Below are positions 1 to 5,384 of a stretch of 5,384 nt of DNA, piece by piece. The stretch spans positions 1 to 5,384 of the forward strand of contig JACQDG010000364.1 in NCBI GenBank assembly GCA_016201185.1. The letters run 5' to 3'. The position numbers were made by a program, and so were the translations under genes. Below the pieces are notes generated by a model. That model made no database searches. It worked only from the letters and a program-made list of their open reading frames with translations, and had not been told where the DNA came from. The number at the start of each line of letters is the position of its first letter. Positions within the stretch are counted from its first letter, which is position 1. This DNA is from Acidobacteriota bacterium. Lineage in GTDB: Bacteria; Acidobacteriota; Terriglobia; Bryobacterales; JACQDG01.

Positions 1-80
1 CAGATCCTTTGGTCGCTTTTAAGGCAGGGAAGAGCTCAGGCCCAGTCTTTGTATGATCCAGAGAGGAGGAGCAGGGTAGG

Positions 81-100
81 CTGTCCGCCTAGGCGGGCAG
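81..100. terminator. GC-rich hairpin just downstream of the BACON-protein gene
   Basis: CTGTCCGCCTAGGCGGGCAG is a near-perfect palindrome. It can form an 8-bp stem (one G-T/G-U pair) with a CTAG loop. It begins one base after the stop codon (TAA, 104-102) of the minus-strand gene, so on position it is a candidate transcription terminator. On the minus strand it is followed by CCTACCC and not by a T run, so it is not a textbook intrinsic terminator. It could instead act with Rho or as an mRNA 3'-end stabiliser. The rest of 1-80 shows no gene that I can support. Confidence 0.4.
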
Positions 101-101
101 C

Positions 102-1676
102 TTAATTGCACGCAGCAGCGATGGTCAGCGGCCAGTCCTGCGGATGGTTCGACAGATAATCGTCATACGCAGTCTGCCGCCATACATACCACGAGATGGC
201 GCCAAGACCGATCCGGCGGGTAGAGCAGTTCCAATCTTTGATCTGCTCGAGGGTCGGCCAGGCATCGTGCCCGCAAGAATTGCAGCGAAACGACTGGTCC
301 AACCCTACCGGGACTGCTGGAAACATGGAGGTGGTAATGAAGTTCGACTCGGTGGACATTACATTCAGACAGCGATCCTTGGCGTAACCTTCGGTGCTGT
401 TGAAGGGGTAGCACCAGGTGCCGACGAAATCGGCGACGCCAGTTTGATCCGCGTACTTGTTTCCGATACAGGAGTAGGCCGACCAGAACTTTCCGCCGGG
501 AGCCCACTGCGACGGTTCCCCGATGTCGTAATAGATTTTGGCTCCGGGCCACACCGCCTGGATGGTAGTCCGCAGGGCGCGAAGCTGCGAAGCCGAGACG
601 GCCCCGCACTTATTCGTGGCATGCGTGAAGGGATTGACGTAATAAGGTTCGTTGTAAACGAACACGCCCATGACATCGGAGGATCTGCTGGCCAGAAGAT
701 GCAGAAAATTAACCCCGGCGGAACTGATGCTCCAGGTCCCGTTGGCGTTTAACGTGTAGGGGGCCGGGTAGAGGCCCAAGATGAGCTTGATGCCCACGTT
801 GTGGGCCGCATCCAGCATCTGTGTCCAGGTCGAGGGGTAATTCACGTTAACATCGGTCACTGCATAATCGTAGCCGATAATTTTGAGGGCTGGGAAATCA
901 GAAGGCTTCACCCAGTGGGTCCCGGTGAGGGTCGTCGACGCGGTTCCGCTAGCGCTAACTGTGAGGGACACGGCAAGTTTTTGCGGGGTGTTGGTGGCGC
1001 CGGAGGCCGAAATGGTGATCTGACCGTTGTAGGAGCCCACCTGCAAATTGTTCGGAGAGGCGGTCACCTGCGGAGAGGTCGGCGCCGTGCCCGAGGCGGG
1101 CTGGATCGACAGCCACGACGCGTTGCTCGACGCCGTCCAGCTCAATGTTCCCCCGCCGCCGTTGATTACCGACAGGCTCTGCAATATCGCACTGCCGCCC
1201 CGCACGGCGCTAAAGCTCATGCTCGTGGGAGTCAACTGGATCTTAGGCGGAGTCGCATTCACCGTCAGCGAGACCGTGAGCTTCTGCGGCGTGTTGGTTG
1301 CGCCGGCCGCTGAAATCGTGATCGCTCCAGTGTAGCTTCCTACCGGCAGTCTCCTCGGTTCGGCCGTCACCTGCACCGTGCTGGGCGCCGTGCCGGAAGC
1401 AGGCTCAATGCCCAGCCACGACGCGTTGCTCGACGCTGTCCAGCTCAGCGTCCCCCCGCTGTCGTTGCCCACCGACAGACTTTGCGATACGGCCCTGCCG
1501 CCCTGCATACCACTCAAGCTCATGCTTGTGGGAGTCAGCCGTATCGTTGGGGATGCGCTTGCACTGGCCGTCCCAGCAAACAAGAGGCTCGCCAAACGGA
1601 CCGAGAAACTCGCAACAAGGGAGAACTGCACGCTCAGTTCAAACAGCCTGGCTACAATCTTCGGCCTCTTGGACAT
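102..1676 (-). CDS. Secreted protein: two BACON-like repeats plus a TIM-barrel glycoside-hydrolase-like domain
   Basis: The 524-residue protein is predicted to be exported. The N-terminus has basic residues, a hydrophobic stretch at about 12-35 and an Ala/Ser-rich cleavage region (TASASA, about 37-42). Two BACON-like beta-sandwich repeats follow (about 45-139 and 146-240, period exactly 101 residues), each with LTPTSMS, GTLSWTASSNASWL and VGSY..ITIS.. blocks. BACON domains are usually carbohydrate- or mucin-associated modules of extracellular proteins. Residues about 250-524 look like an (alpha/beta)8 barrel: KLILGLYP, VFVYNEP, IYYDIG, FVGTWCYP, VPVGLDQ and AISWYVW read as successive strands. 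NEP at 342-344 resembles the strand-4 acid/base Glu of clan GH-A hydrolases (E343). The expected strand-7 Glu is not evident; D460-Q461 sit there. All eight cysteines lie in this domain, as expected for disulfides outside the cytoplasm. The ATG has GGAG seven bases upstream (1684-1687 on the complement). Substrate is unknown. The BACON and secretion calls are firm; hydrolase activity is inferred. Confidence 0.85.
   Translation of the reverse strand: MSKRPKIVARLFELSVQFSLVASFSVRLASLLFAGTASASASPTIRLTPTSMSLSGMQGGRAVSQSLSVGNDSGGTLSWTASSNASWLGIEPASGTAPSTVQVTAEPRRLPVGSYTGAITISAAGATNTPQKLTVSLTVNATPPKIQLTPTSMSFSAVRGGSAILQSLSVINGGGGTLSWTASSNASWLSIQPASGTAPTSPQVTASPNNLQVGSYNGQITISASGATNTPQKLAVSLTVSASGTASTTLTGTHWVKPSDFPALKIIGYDYAVTDVNVNYPSTWTQMLDAAHNVGIKLILGLYPAPYTLNANGTWSISSAGVNFLHLLASRSSDVMGVFVYNEPYYVNPFTHATNKCGAVSASQLRALRTTIQAVWPGAKIYYDIGEPSQWAPGGKFWSAYSCIGNKYADQTGVADFVGTWCYPFNSTEGYAKDRCLNVMSTESNFITTSMFPAVPVGLDQSFRCNSCGHDAWPTLEQIKDWNCSTRRIGLGAISWYVWRQTAYDDYLSNHPQDWPLTIAAACN
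957..1544 (-). repeat. In-gene tandem repeat of 303 bp encoding the two BACON-like modules
   Basis: The copies lie at about 1260-1544 (first module) and 957-1241 (second module). They match at DNA level as well as protein level, in register at an offset of exactly 303 bp. For example AGCCACGACGCGTTGCTCG starts at both 1111 and 1414. GGCGCCGTGCC starts at 1081 and 1384, and AAGCTCATGCT starts at 1213 and 1516. Long identical blocks that include third codon positions point to fairly recent duplication or to gene conversion between the copies. Confidence 0.85.
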
Positions 1677-1707
1677 CCCCAGACTCCAGCTATTTTAATT
1701 AAAGCCG

Positions 1708-1753
1708 CCGATGCACGTAGATACGGCGCCGCTTAGACTCCTGGGTGCATCGG
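1708..1753. terminator. 9-bp inverted repeat between the mutase and BACON-protein genes
   Basis: CCGATGCAC (1708-1716) and GTGCATCGG (1745-1753) are perfect inverted repeats separated by 28 bases. The loop contains a further palindrome, GGCGCC (1725-1730). It lies 21 bases past the mutase stop codon. Read on the minus strand, it is followed by CGGCTTTAATTAAAAT, a partly T-containing, AT-rich tail. This fits a loose terminator for the mutase transcript. The large loop also leaves open an operator for the downstream gene, whose AT-rich candidate -10 (TAAAAT, complement of 1692-1697) lies just beyond. No convincing -35 was found. Confidence 0.4.
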
Positions 1754-1773
1754 AGCTCATCGGTGGCTACAAC

Positions 1774-3360
1774 TTACCACACCACCGTTTCCCGATACAA
1801 CCCAAAAGCCCGCCGCAACCGGTCGGATATTTCCCCCAGCGTAGCGTAGCTTTCCACCGCTTCGAGAATCGCCGGAAGCAGGTTCTCTTTGGTCTGGGCG
1901 GTGCGCTCCACCGCGTCCAGAGCGCGGGTGGTCTGCTCGCTGTGGCGTGAGGCCCGCAGCTGCCGCAGGTGCTCCACCTGGGCTGTCTCGAGCGCCGGGT
2001 GGATTTGGAGAATCGGAATCGGCGGCTCCTCGGCCACCTTGAAGCGGTTTACCCCCACCACCACGTTCTCGCCGGAATCCACCGCCCGCTGGTGCTCGAA
2101 GGCGGCGTTCTGGATCTCCCGCTGCACGTAGCCCTGTTCGATGGCCCGCACCATGCCTCCCAGCGCGTCGATGCGGGCGATGTACCCGGCGGCCTTGGCC
2201 TCGATCTCGTCGGTGAGACTTTCGATGGCATAGGCGCCGCCCACCGGATCGACTGTGCCGGTGACGCCGCTTTCATAGGCGATCACTTGCTGGGTGCGCA
2301 GGGCCAGCCGGGCCGATTCCTCGGTCGGCAACGCCAGCGCTTCGTCCCGGGAGTTGGTGTGCAGCGACTGCGCCCCGCCCAGCACCGCTGCCAGCGCCTC
2401 GATCGTCGTGCGAATGACGTTCACGTCCGGTTGCTGCGCGGTCAGCGTGGAGCCAGCCGTCTGCACATGGAAGCGCAGGGAACAGGAGCGCGGGTCGCGC
2501 GCCCCGAACCGTTGCTGCATCAGCCGGGCGTAGAGCCGCCGGGCAGCGCGGAACTTGGCGACTTCTTCCAGAAAATGACTGTGGGCGTTGAAGAAGAAAG
2601 AAAGGCGTGGGGCGAAAGAATCGAGCTCCAGCCCGGCCCCCAGGGCCGCCTCGATGTAAGCGATGGCGTTGGCCAGGGTGAAGGCCACCTCCTCGACGGC
2701 GGTCGCACCGGCCTCGCGAAAGTGGTAGCCGCTAATCGAAATGGGGTTCCACTCCGGCAGCTCCCGGTGAGTATAGGCAAACAGGTCGGTGACCAGGCGC
2801 ATGGAGGCCTGGGGCGGGTAGATGTAAGTGCCGCGCGCTATGTATTCCTTGAGGATATCGTTTTGAACGGTCCCCGCCAGGCGCCGCGTCTGGGCCCCCT
2901 GCCGCCGGGCGACGGCGACATACAACGCCAGTAATATGGCCGCGGTGGAATTGATGGTCATGGAGGTGGAGACTTGCTCCAGCCGGATGCCCTGGAACAG
3001 CTTCTCCATGTCGGCCAGCGAGCAGATCGGCACGCCGGCCTTGCCAACCTCGCCGAGCGAGAGCGGATGATCGGAATCTAGGCCCATCTGCGTGGGCAAG
3101 TCAAAAGCTACTGAAAGGCCGCGGGCGCCCTGCTCGATCAGGTAGCGGAAGCGGGCGTTGGATTCCGCCGCCGAGCCGTAGCCGGCATATTGCCGCATGG
3201 TCCACAACCGCCCGCGATACATGTCCGGCCGGATGCCCCGCGTAAAGGGATGCTCCCCGGGCATGCCGAGCTGGTTGTTGTAATCCACCTCGCGGGCGGG
3301 ATAATAAACGGGAATCGCGATGCCGCAGGAAGTGGAGCGGGCGTTGTCACCTTCGGCCAT
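1774..3360 (-). CDS. mutA: Methylmalonyl-CoA mutase, large (catalytic) subunit without B12 domain
   Basis: This is the catalytic barrel subunit for the adenosylcobalamin-dependent interconversion of (R)-methylmalonyl-CoA and succinyl-CoA, in cytoplasmic propionate, odd-chain and branched-chain metabolism. Family blocks are clear: PFTRGIRPDMYRGRLWTMRQ, GLSVAFDLPTQ, GTVQNDILKEY, TYIYPPQASMR, ISISGYH and SLHTNSRDEALALPTE. Residues known to contact substrate in the Propionibacterium enzyme align at a constant offset of 31: Y89=Y58, A116=A85, Q197=Q166, R207=R176, H244=H213. Y58 and R176 argue against isobutyryl-CoA mutase. Y58 and A85 argue against 2-hydroxyisobutyryl-CoA mutase. At 528 residues it ends, after a normal ATLGEISDRLRRAFG tail, before where the cobalamin domain (DxHxxG) would start in the roughly 700-residue fused form. 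It therefore belongs to the two-subunit type and needs a small B12-binding partner, which is not in this window. The symbol follows family usage; mcmA is also used. The start has AGG eight bases upstream, overlapping the previous gene's TAG. Confidence 0.95.
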   Translation of the reverse strand: MAEGDNARSTSCGIAIPVYYPAREVDYNNQLGMPGEHPFTRGIRPDMYRGRLWTMRQYAGYGSAAESNARFRYLIEQGARGLSVAFDLPTQMGLDSDHPLSLGEVGKAGVPICSLADMEKLFQGIRLEQVSTSMTINSTAAILLALYVAVARRQGAQTRRLAGTVQNDILKEYIARGTYIYPPQASMRLVTDLFAYTHRELPEWNPISISGYHFREAGATAVEEVAFTLANAIAYIEAALGAGLELDSFAPRLSFFFNAHSHFLEEVAKFRAARRLYARLMQQRFGARDPRSCSLRFHVQTAGSTLTAQQPDVNVIRTTIEALAAVLGGAQSLHTNSRDEALALPTEESARLALRTQQVIAYESGVTGTVDPVGGAYAIESLTDEIEAKAAGYIARIDALGGMVRAIEQGYVQREIQNAAFEHQRAVDSGENVVVGVNRFKVAEEPPIPILQIHPALETAQVEHLRQLRASRHSEQTTRALDAVERTAQTKENLLPAILEAVESYATLGEISDRLRRAFGLYRETVVW

Positions 3361-3369
3361 GGAAGCAAC

Positions 3370-3651
3370 CTATCGGGTGCGGGAAAGGCGGCGGGCTCGC
3401 CAAAAAGAAGAAATGCCGAAAAAGCACATCATCACCACAAAAACGGCCACGACAAGCATCTTGAACAGGACTTCGCCATCTCCGTTAAAGCTCCTGTAAG
3501 TGCGGATCAGCCACAGGCCGCCCCAGCCGGACAGCACCAGGAAAACCAGGCCAACGACCTCAAGAAACAACGTCCGCAGGATTCGCCAGAAACGGGCGGC
3601 CACGCCGCTGAAGCTGCGCGCCGCCGCCATCGCCGTTCTCAAATGCAGCAT
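3370..3651 (-). CDS. Small two-helix membrane protein upstream of mutase, unknown function
   Basis: I do not recognise this 93-residue protein. It has two strongly hydrophobic segments (about 27-49 and 62-80) joined by a short polar loop (RTYRSFNGDGE). Basic residues lie at both ends (RFWRILR before helix 1, WRARRLSRTR at the C-terminus), so both termini are probably cytoplasmic. The stop codon TAG (3372-3370) shares bases with the AGG that serves the mutase start 9 bp further on, so the two genes are probably cotranscribed and translationally coupled. The start is uncertain. The first ATG (3651) has AGGA about nine bases upstream; ATG at codon 8 (3630) is an alternative with weak GAGAA before it. 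The hydrophobic pattern, basic ends and tight spacing favour a real gene, but homologues have not been checked. Confidence 0.65.
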   Translation of the reverse strand: MLHLRTAMAAARSFSGVAARFWRILRTLFLEVVGLVFLVLSGWGGLWLIRTYRSFNGDGEVLFKMLVVAVFVVMMCFFGISSFWRARRLSRTR

Positions 3652-3798
3652 CCTCGTTCATCCTAGCACGGGGTCGCGGCCGGATCACCTGGAGAGAATG
3701 GGCCGGCTCAAACCGTTTTCGGCCCCGTCGTGGCAACCCAGGCTTTACAATCACTGTGAGGTAGAGTCCCGCTGCGCCGATAAGAAGAACAAGAACGA

Positions 3799-3827
3799 TT
3801 GCCTTTCCTTCCAGATTCTGTTTCAAT
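3799..3827 (+). promoter_or_regulatory. Candidate sigma70-like promoter for the 97-residue protein gene
   Basis: TTGCCT (3799-3804, 4 of 6 to TTGACA) and TTCAAT (3822-3827, 4 of 6 to TATAAT) are separated by 17 bases. This lies in an AT-richer part of the divergent intergenic region 3652-3925. Transcription would start near 3834, giving a leader of about 90 bases. The match is modest and could be chance. Apart from this and a doubtful minus-strand ORF, I see nothing else in 3652-3925. Confidence 0.25.
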
Positions 3828-3910
3828 ACCGGCCAGGAGAGGGATCGGAGCGAAATGGAACTTTGAGGAGGCCGTGCGCGTCCCTTCATTTGGGTGGCGC
3901 GGCGGGGGTG

Positions 3911-3920
3911 GGAGGAGAGG
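3911..3920 (+). promoter_or_regulatory. Strong Shine-Dalgarno that fixes the start of the 97-residue gene
   Basis: GGAGGAGAGG lies just before ATG 3926, with AGGAG eight bases from the start codon. The reading frame is open upstream to about 3500, across a region antisense to the membrane-protein gene, so the ribosome binding site is what sets the real start. The upstream in-frame extension has no protein-like features. Confidence 0.75.
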
Positions 3921-3925
3921 ATCTC

Positions 3926-4219
3926 ATGGACGAGAGGCTAAAGCAGTTGATGCAGCAACTGGGCGCCGCCATCAATGATTCGCTCTCCGAATCCGAGGTC
4001 ATTGCCGAAGCCATCGGCGAGATCCGGCAGGCCGGCTACGATGTGTTCCTGGTTCTGGAAGCCACCATCGGTTTTAACCGGCGTCGCAGCGCAGACGAGA
4101 CCCAGGGGGAAGAAGCGCCCGCCGCCCGCTCCATCACCGGAAAAATCCGGCTGACCAGCCAGGACCAGGAATTCCTCAAGGCCATGAAGATTTCCGTCGA
4201 GGAGTCGGCCGAGACCTGA
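3926..4219 (+). CDS. Small acidic protein of unknown function (97 residues)
   Basis: I do not recognise this protein. It is soluble and acidic, with no signal peptide or membrane segment. Residues 1-35 look like an amphipathic helix (MDERLKQLMQQLGAAINDSL, then SESEVIAEAIGEIRQ). A hydrophobic strand-like stretch GYDVFLVLEATIGF (37-50) follows. Then comes a charged linker (RRRSADETQGEEAPAAR, 52-68) and a C-terminal segment ITGKIRLTSQDQEFLKAMKI (70-89). This layout suggests a small helical/beta fold with a flexible loop. The C-terminal KIRLTSQDQEFLKAMKI resembles an adaptor or regulatory motif, but no function can be assigned. It lies 59 bp upstream of the MEMO gene on the same strand. A separate promoter in that gap means the two need not be cotranscribed. 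The strong Shine-Dalgarno and coding-like codon use support a real gene. Confidence 0.8.
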   Translation: MDERLKQLMQQLGAAINDSLSESEVIAEAIGEIRQAGYDVFLVLEATIGFNRRRSADETQGEEAPAARSITGKIRLTSQDQEFLKAMKISVEESAET

Positions 4220-4230
4220 GGCGACCGTCT

Positions 4231-4258
4231 TTTGCAGTCCGTGCTTATGCACTATAAT
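4231..4258 (+). promoter_or_regulatory. Sigma70-like promoter for the MEMO-family gene
   Basis: A perfect TATAAT (4253-4258) is preceded at 16 bases by TTTGCA (4231-4236, 4 of 6 to TTGACA). It sits in the 59-bp gap after the 97-residue gene. Transcription would start near 4265, leaving a leader of about 14 bases that contains only the ribosome binding site GGGAGG (4267-4272). A perfect -10 in such GC-rich DNA is unlikely to be chance. Confidence 0.6.
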
Positions 4259-4278
4259 GTTGGTGTGGGAGGTGTGCG

Positions 4279-5088
4279 ATGGTTCGCCGCGCCGCTTGGG
4301 CCGACCAGTTTTACCCTTCCAGGCCCGTTCTCCTGCGCCACGAGCTGGAAAAACTCCTGAAAGCGGACTCCCCGGAAAAAATTACCCAGCCGATCGGCTG
4401 TGTCTCGCCCCACGCCGCCTATATGTATTCCGGCATGATAGCAGGGGCCGTTTATGCGCGGATCGAGATCCCCCGGAAGTGCATCGTCCTTTGTCCTAAT
4501 CATACGGGGCGCGGCTCGCCGCTTGCGATCATGTCGGAGGGCGAGTGGCAGATGCCGCTGGGCAATGTGCCCATTGATAGTATCCTGGCGCGCGAGCTCC
4601 AGAAAAAGTGCCACCTGCTCTTTGAAGACGCCCGGGCGCACGAGGATGAGCATTCGCTCGAGGTGCAACTGCCCTTTTTGCAGAAGCTCCAACCCAAGCT
4701 GGAGTTCGTGCCGATCGCGGTGGGGACCGAGGCCTACGATGCGCTGGAGCTGCTGGGCCAGGCCATGGCCGACGTGATCCAGGCGCAGCGGGAGAGAGTA
4801 CTGATTGTGGCCTCGAGCGACATGAACCACTTCGAGAGCGACGAGCGGACGCGGCTGAAGGACCGCCGGGCCATCGACCAGGTGCTGGCCCTGGATCCTC
4901 GCAGCCTCTACGACACGGTCCGCCACGAACACATCACCATGTGCGGCTATTGCCCCACGGTGGCCATGCTCCACGCCGCGCGCCGGCTCGGCGCCACCCA
5001 AGCCGAGCTGGTCCGATACGGCACCAGCGCCGACGTCTCCGGCGACTCTTCCCGCGTGGTGGGCTACGCCGGGATTGTGGTGTGGTAG
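4279..5088 (+). CDS. amrB: MEMO-family protein (AmmeMemoRadiSam system protein B)
   Basis: This 269-residue cytoplasmic protein belongs to the MEMO1 family, whose fold is related to LigB-type non-haem iron dioxygenases and whose human member binds copper/iron. Family blocks in order: AAWADQFYP (5-13), GCVSPHAAYMYSG (40-52), CPNHTG (72-77), HEDEHSLEVQLPFLQ (121-135), SSDMNHF (179-185), MCGYCP (221-226), and GTSADVSGDSSRVVGYAG (248-265). H45, H75, H184 and C222 match human metal-site residues H49, H81, H192 and C244, so the site looks intact. The length is normal for bacterial members. The ATG has GGGAGG six bases upstream. In many prokaryotes this protein is encoded beside an AMMECR1-domain protein and a radical SAM enzyme; neither is in the window. 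The biochemical role of the prokaryotic protein is not firmly established. The symbol follows the AmmeMemoRadiSam naming and is less certain than the family call. Confidence 0.93.
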   Translation: MVRRAAWADQFYPSRPVLLRHELEKLLKADSPEKITQPIGCVSPHAAYMYSGMIAGAVYARIEIPRKCIVLCPNHTGRGSPLAIMSEGEWQMPLGNVPIDSILARELQKKCHLLFEDARAHEDEHSLEVQLPFLQKLQPKLEFVPIAVGTEAYDALELLGQAMADVIQAQRERVLIVASSDMNHFESDERTRLKDRRAIDQVLALDPRSLYDTVRHEHITMCGYCPTVAMLHAARRLGATQAELVRYGTSADVSGDSSRVVGYAGIVVW

Positions 5089-5097
5089 AAAGCGCGA

Positions 5098-5384
5098 TCA
5101 AGCCTCGGCGGGCGCCGACAGCGGCTCTTCCTTTTTCTTATTAGAGGCCCGGCGGGAGCGGGGGATTCGCGTTCCGGAGGATCTCCTGGTCCCCGATGAG
5201 CGACGGCGGCTAGTCCTCTTGGGGGCTTCGATTGGAGCAGCGGCTTTCGCCGGCTGAGCCTCCGCCGCCTCATACTCGACCCGGGGTTCAGGCACAGCCG
5301 CCAGTTCGGCGCCGGGGAAAACCCGCAGACCCAGCTCCGGATCGGCATCAATCCGCACCAGCCCCTTGTCTTGGGCCAGGTTCA
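5098..5384 (-). CDS. C-terminal end of an unidentified protein with a basic low-complexity tail (partial)
   Basis: The frame is open through the right edge, so only the last 94 complete residues are visible and the start lies outside the window. The visible part begins NLAQDKGLVRIDADPELGLR, which looks like the end of a folded domain. It continues through an Ala/Pro/Glu-rich linker into an Arg/Ser-rich tail with a repeated RRSSGT/RSSGT motif, then NKKKEEPLSAPAEA. Such basic disordered tails are common on DNA- or RNA-binding proteins, but the family cannot be identified from this piece. Its TGA (5100-5098) is 9 bp from the MEMO stop codon, making a tail-to-tail pair. Competing frames over the same DNA are less protein-like. 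The frame choice is fairly sure; the function is unknown. Confidence 0.65.
   Translation of the reverse strand, partial: NLAQDKGLVRIDADPELGLRVFPGAELAAVPEPRVEYEAAEAQPAKAAAPIEAPKRTSRRRSSGTRRSSGTRIPRSRRASNKKKEEPLSAPAEA

Noticed and set aside
144..752. 202-residue plus-strand ORF antisense to the secreted protein
   Set aside because: It has no recognisable motif and no good ribosome binding site. The opposite frame has a signal peptide, repeats and a hydrolase-like domain, so this is a GC-driven shadow.
1048..1698. Plus-strand ORFs with repeated PEAG..SHDALLDAVQL segments
   Set aside because: The apparent protein repeats are the antisense image of the 303-bp BACON duplication, not an independent repeat protein.
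1969..2934. 321-residue plus-strand ORF opposite the mutase
   Set aside because: It is fully antisense to a certain, conserved gene, rich in His/Arg/Gly as expected from a GC-rich complement, and shows no family signature.
3649..3669. Extended -10-like TGCTAGGAT on the minus strand just before the small membrane-protein start, suggesting a leaderless transcript
   Set aside because: There is no credible -35 and the match is partial. It is noted only as a possibility.
3500..3925. In-frame N-terminal extension of the 97-residue gene (239 residues in total)
   Set aside because: The extension has low-complexity, non-protein-like composition and overlaps the minus-strand gene. The strong Shine-Dalgarno at 3911-3920 fixes the start at 3926.
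4252..5001. 249-residue minus-strand ORF opposite the MEMO gene
   Set aside because: It is antisense to conserved MEMO motifs and its His/Gln/Arg-rich composition is typical of a shadow frame.
5105..5137. Possible terminator for the MEMO gene: 5-bp stem (5105-5118) followed by a T-rich stretch
   Set aside because: The stem is short and the T run lies about 14 bases away. The T run is explained by the Lys/Glu codons of the convergent gene.

Overview
This is a GC-rich bacterial window with dense coding, short intergenic gaps and G/C-biased third codon positions. The gene content is mostly housekeeping or metabolic: a B12-dependent methylmalonyl-CoA mutase subunit, a MEMO-family protein, a secreted protein with BACON repeats and a hydrolase-like domain, and several small proteins. 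Secreted proteins with tandem BACON-like repeats rich in Ser, Thr and Ala, next to a MEMO-type protein and small uncharacterised genes, suggest an Acidobacteriota-like soil bacterium. That placement is a judgement from protein style. No RNA gene, mobile element or CRISPR array was seen.

Layout. Positions 1-101 lie beyond the end of the first gene and hold a compact GC-rich hairpin (81-100). On the minus strand, reading right to left, three genes follow one another: a 93-residue two-helix membrane protein (3370-3651), the catalytic large subunit of methylmalonyl-CoA mutase (1774-3360, only 9 bp downstream and probably translationally coupled), and, after a 97-bp gap with a 9-bp inverted repeat, a secreted 524-residue BACON-repeat protein (102-1676). 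Positions 3652-3925 are a divergent intergenic region. From it the plus strand runs through a 97-residue uncharacterised protein (3926-4219, strong Shine-Dalgarno), then a good sigma70-like promoter and the MEMO-family gene (4279-5088). A minus-strand gene enters from the right edge and stops 9 bp after the MEMO stop codon, so these two genes converge.

How the genes work together. The mutase fragment has every substrate-contact residue checked for true methylmalonyl-CoA mutase, but no cobalamin-binding domain. It must therefore pair with a small B12-binding subunit encoded elsewhere, in propionyl-CoA/succinyl-CoA interconversion. The MEMO protein keeps the His/His/His/Cys set of its family. 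Neither of its usual AmmeMemoRadiSam partners (AMMECR1 protein, radical SAM enzyme) is in view. The secreted protein looks like a cell-surface or extracellular carbohydrate-active protein with an unconventional active site. I see no clear evidence of a new multi-gene system. The best leads are the membrane protein coupled to the mutase, the small protein beside MEMO, and the atypical hydrolase domain.
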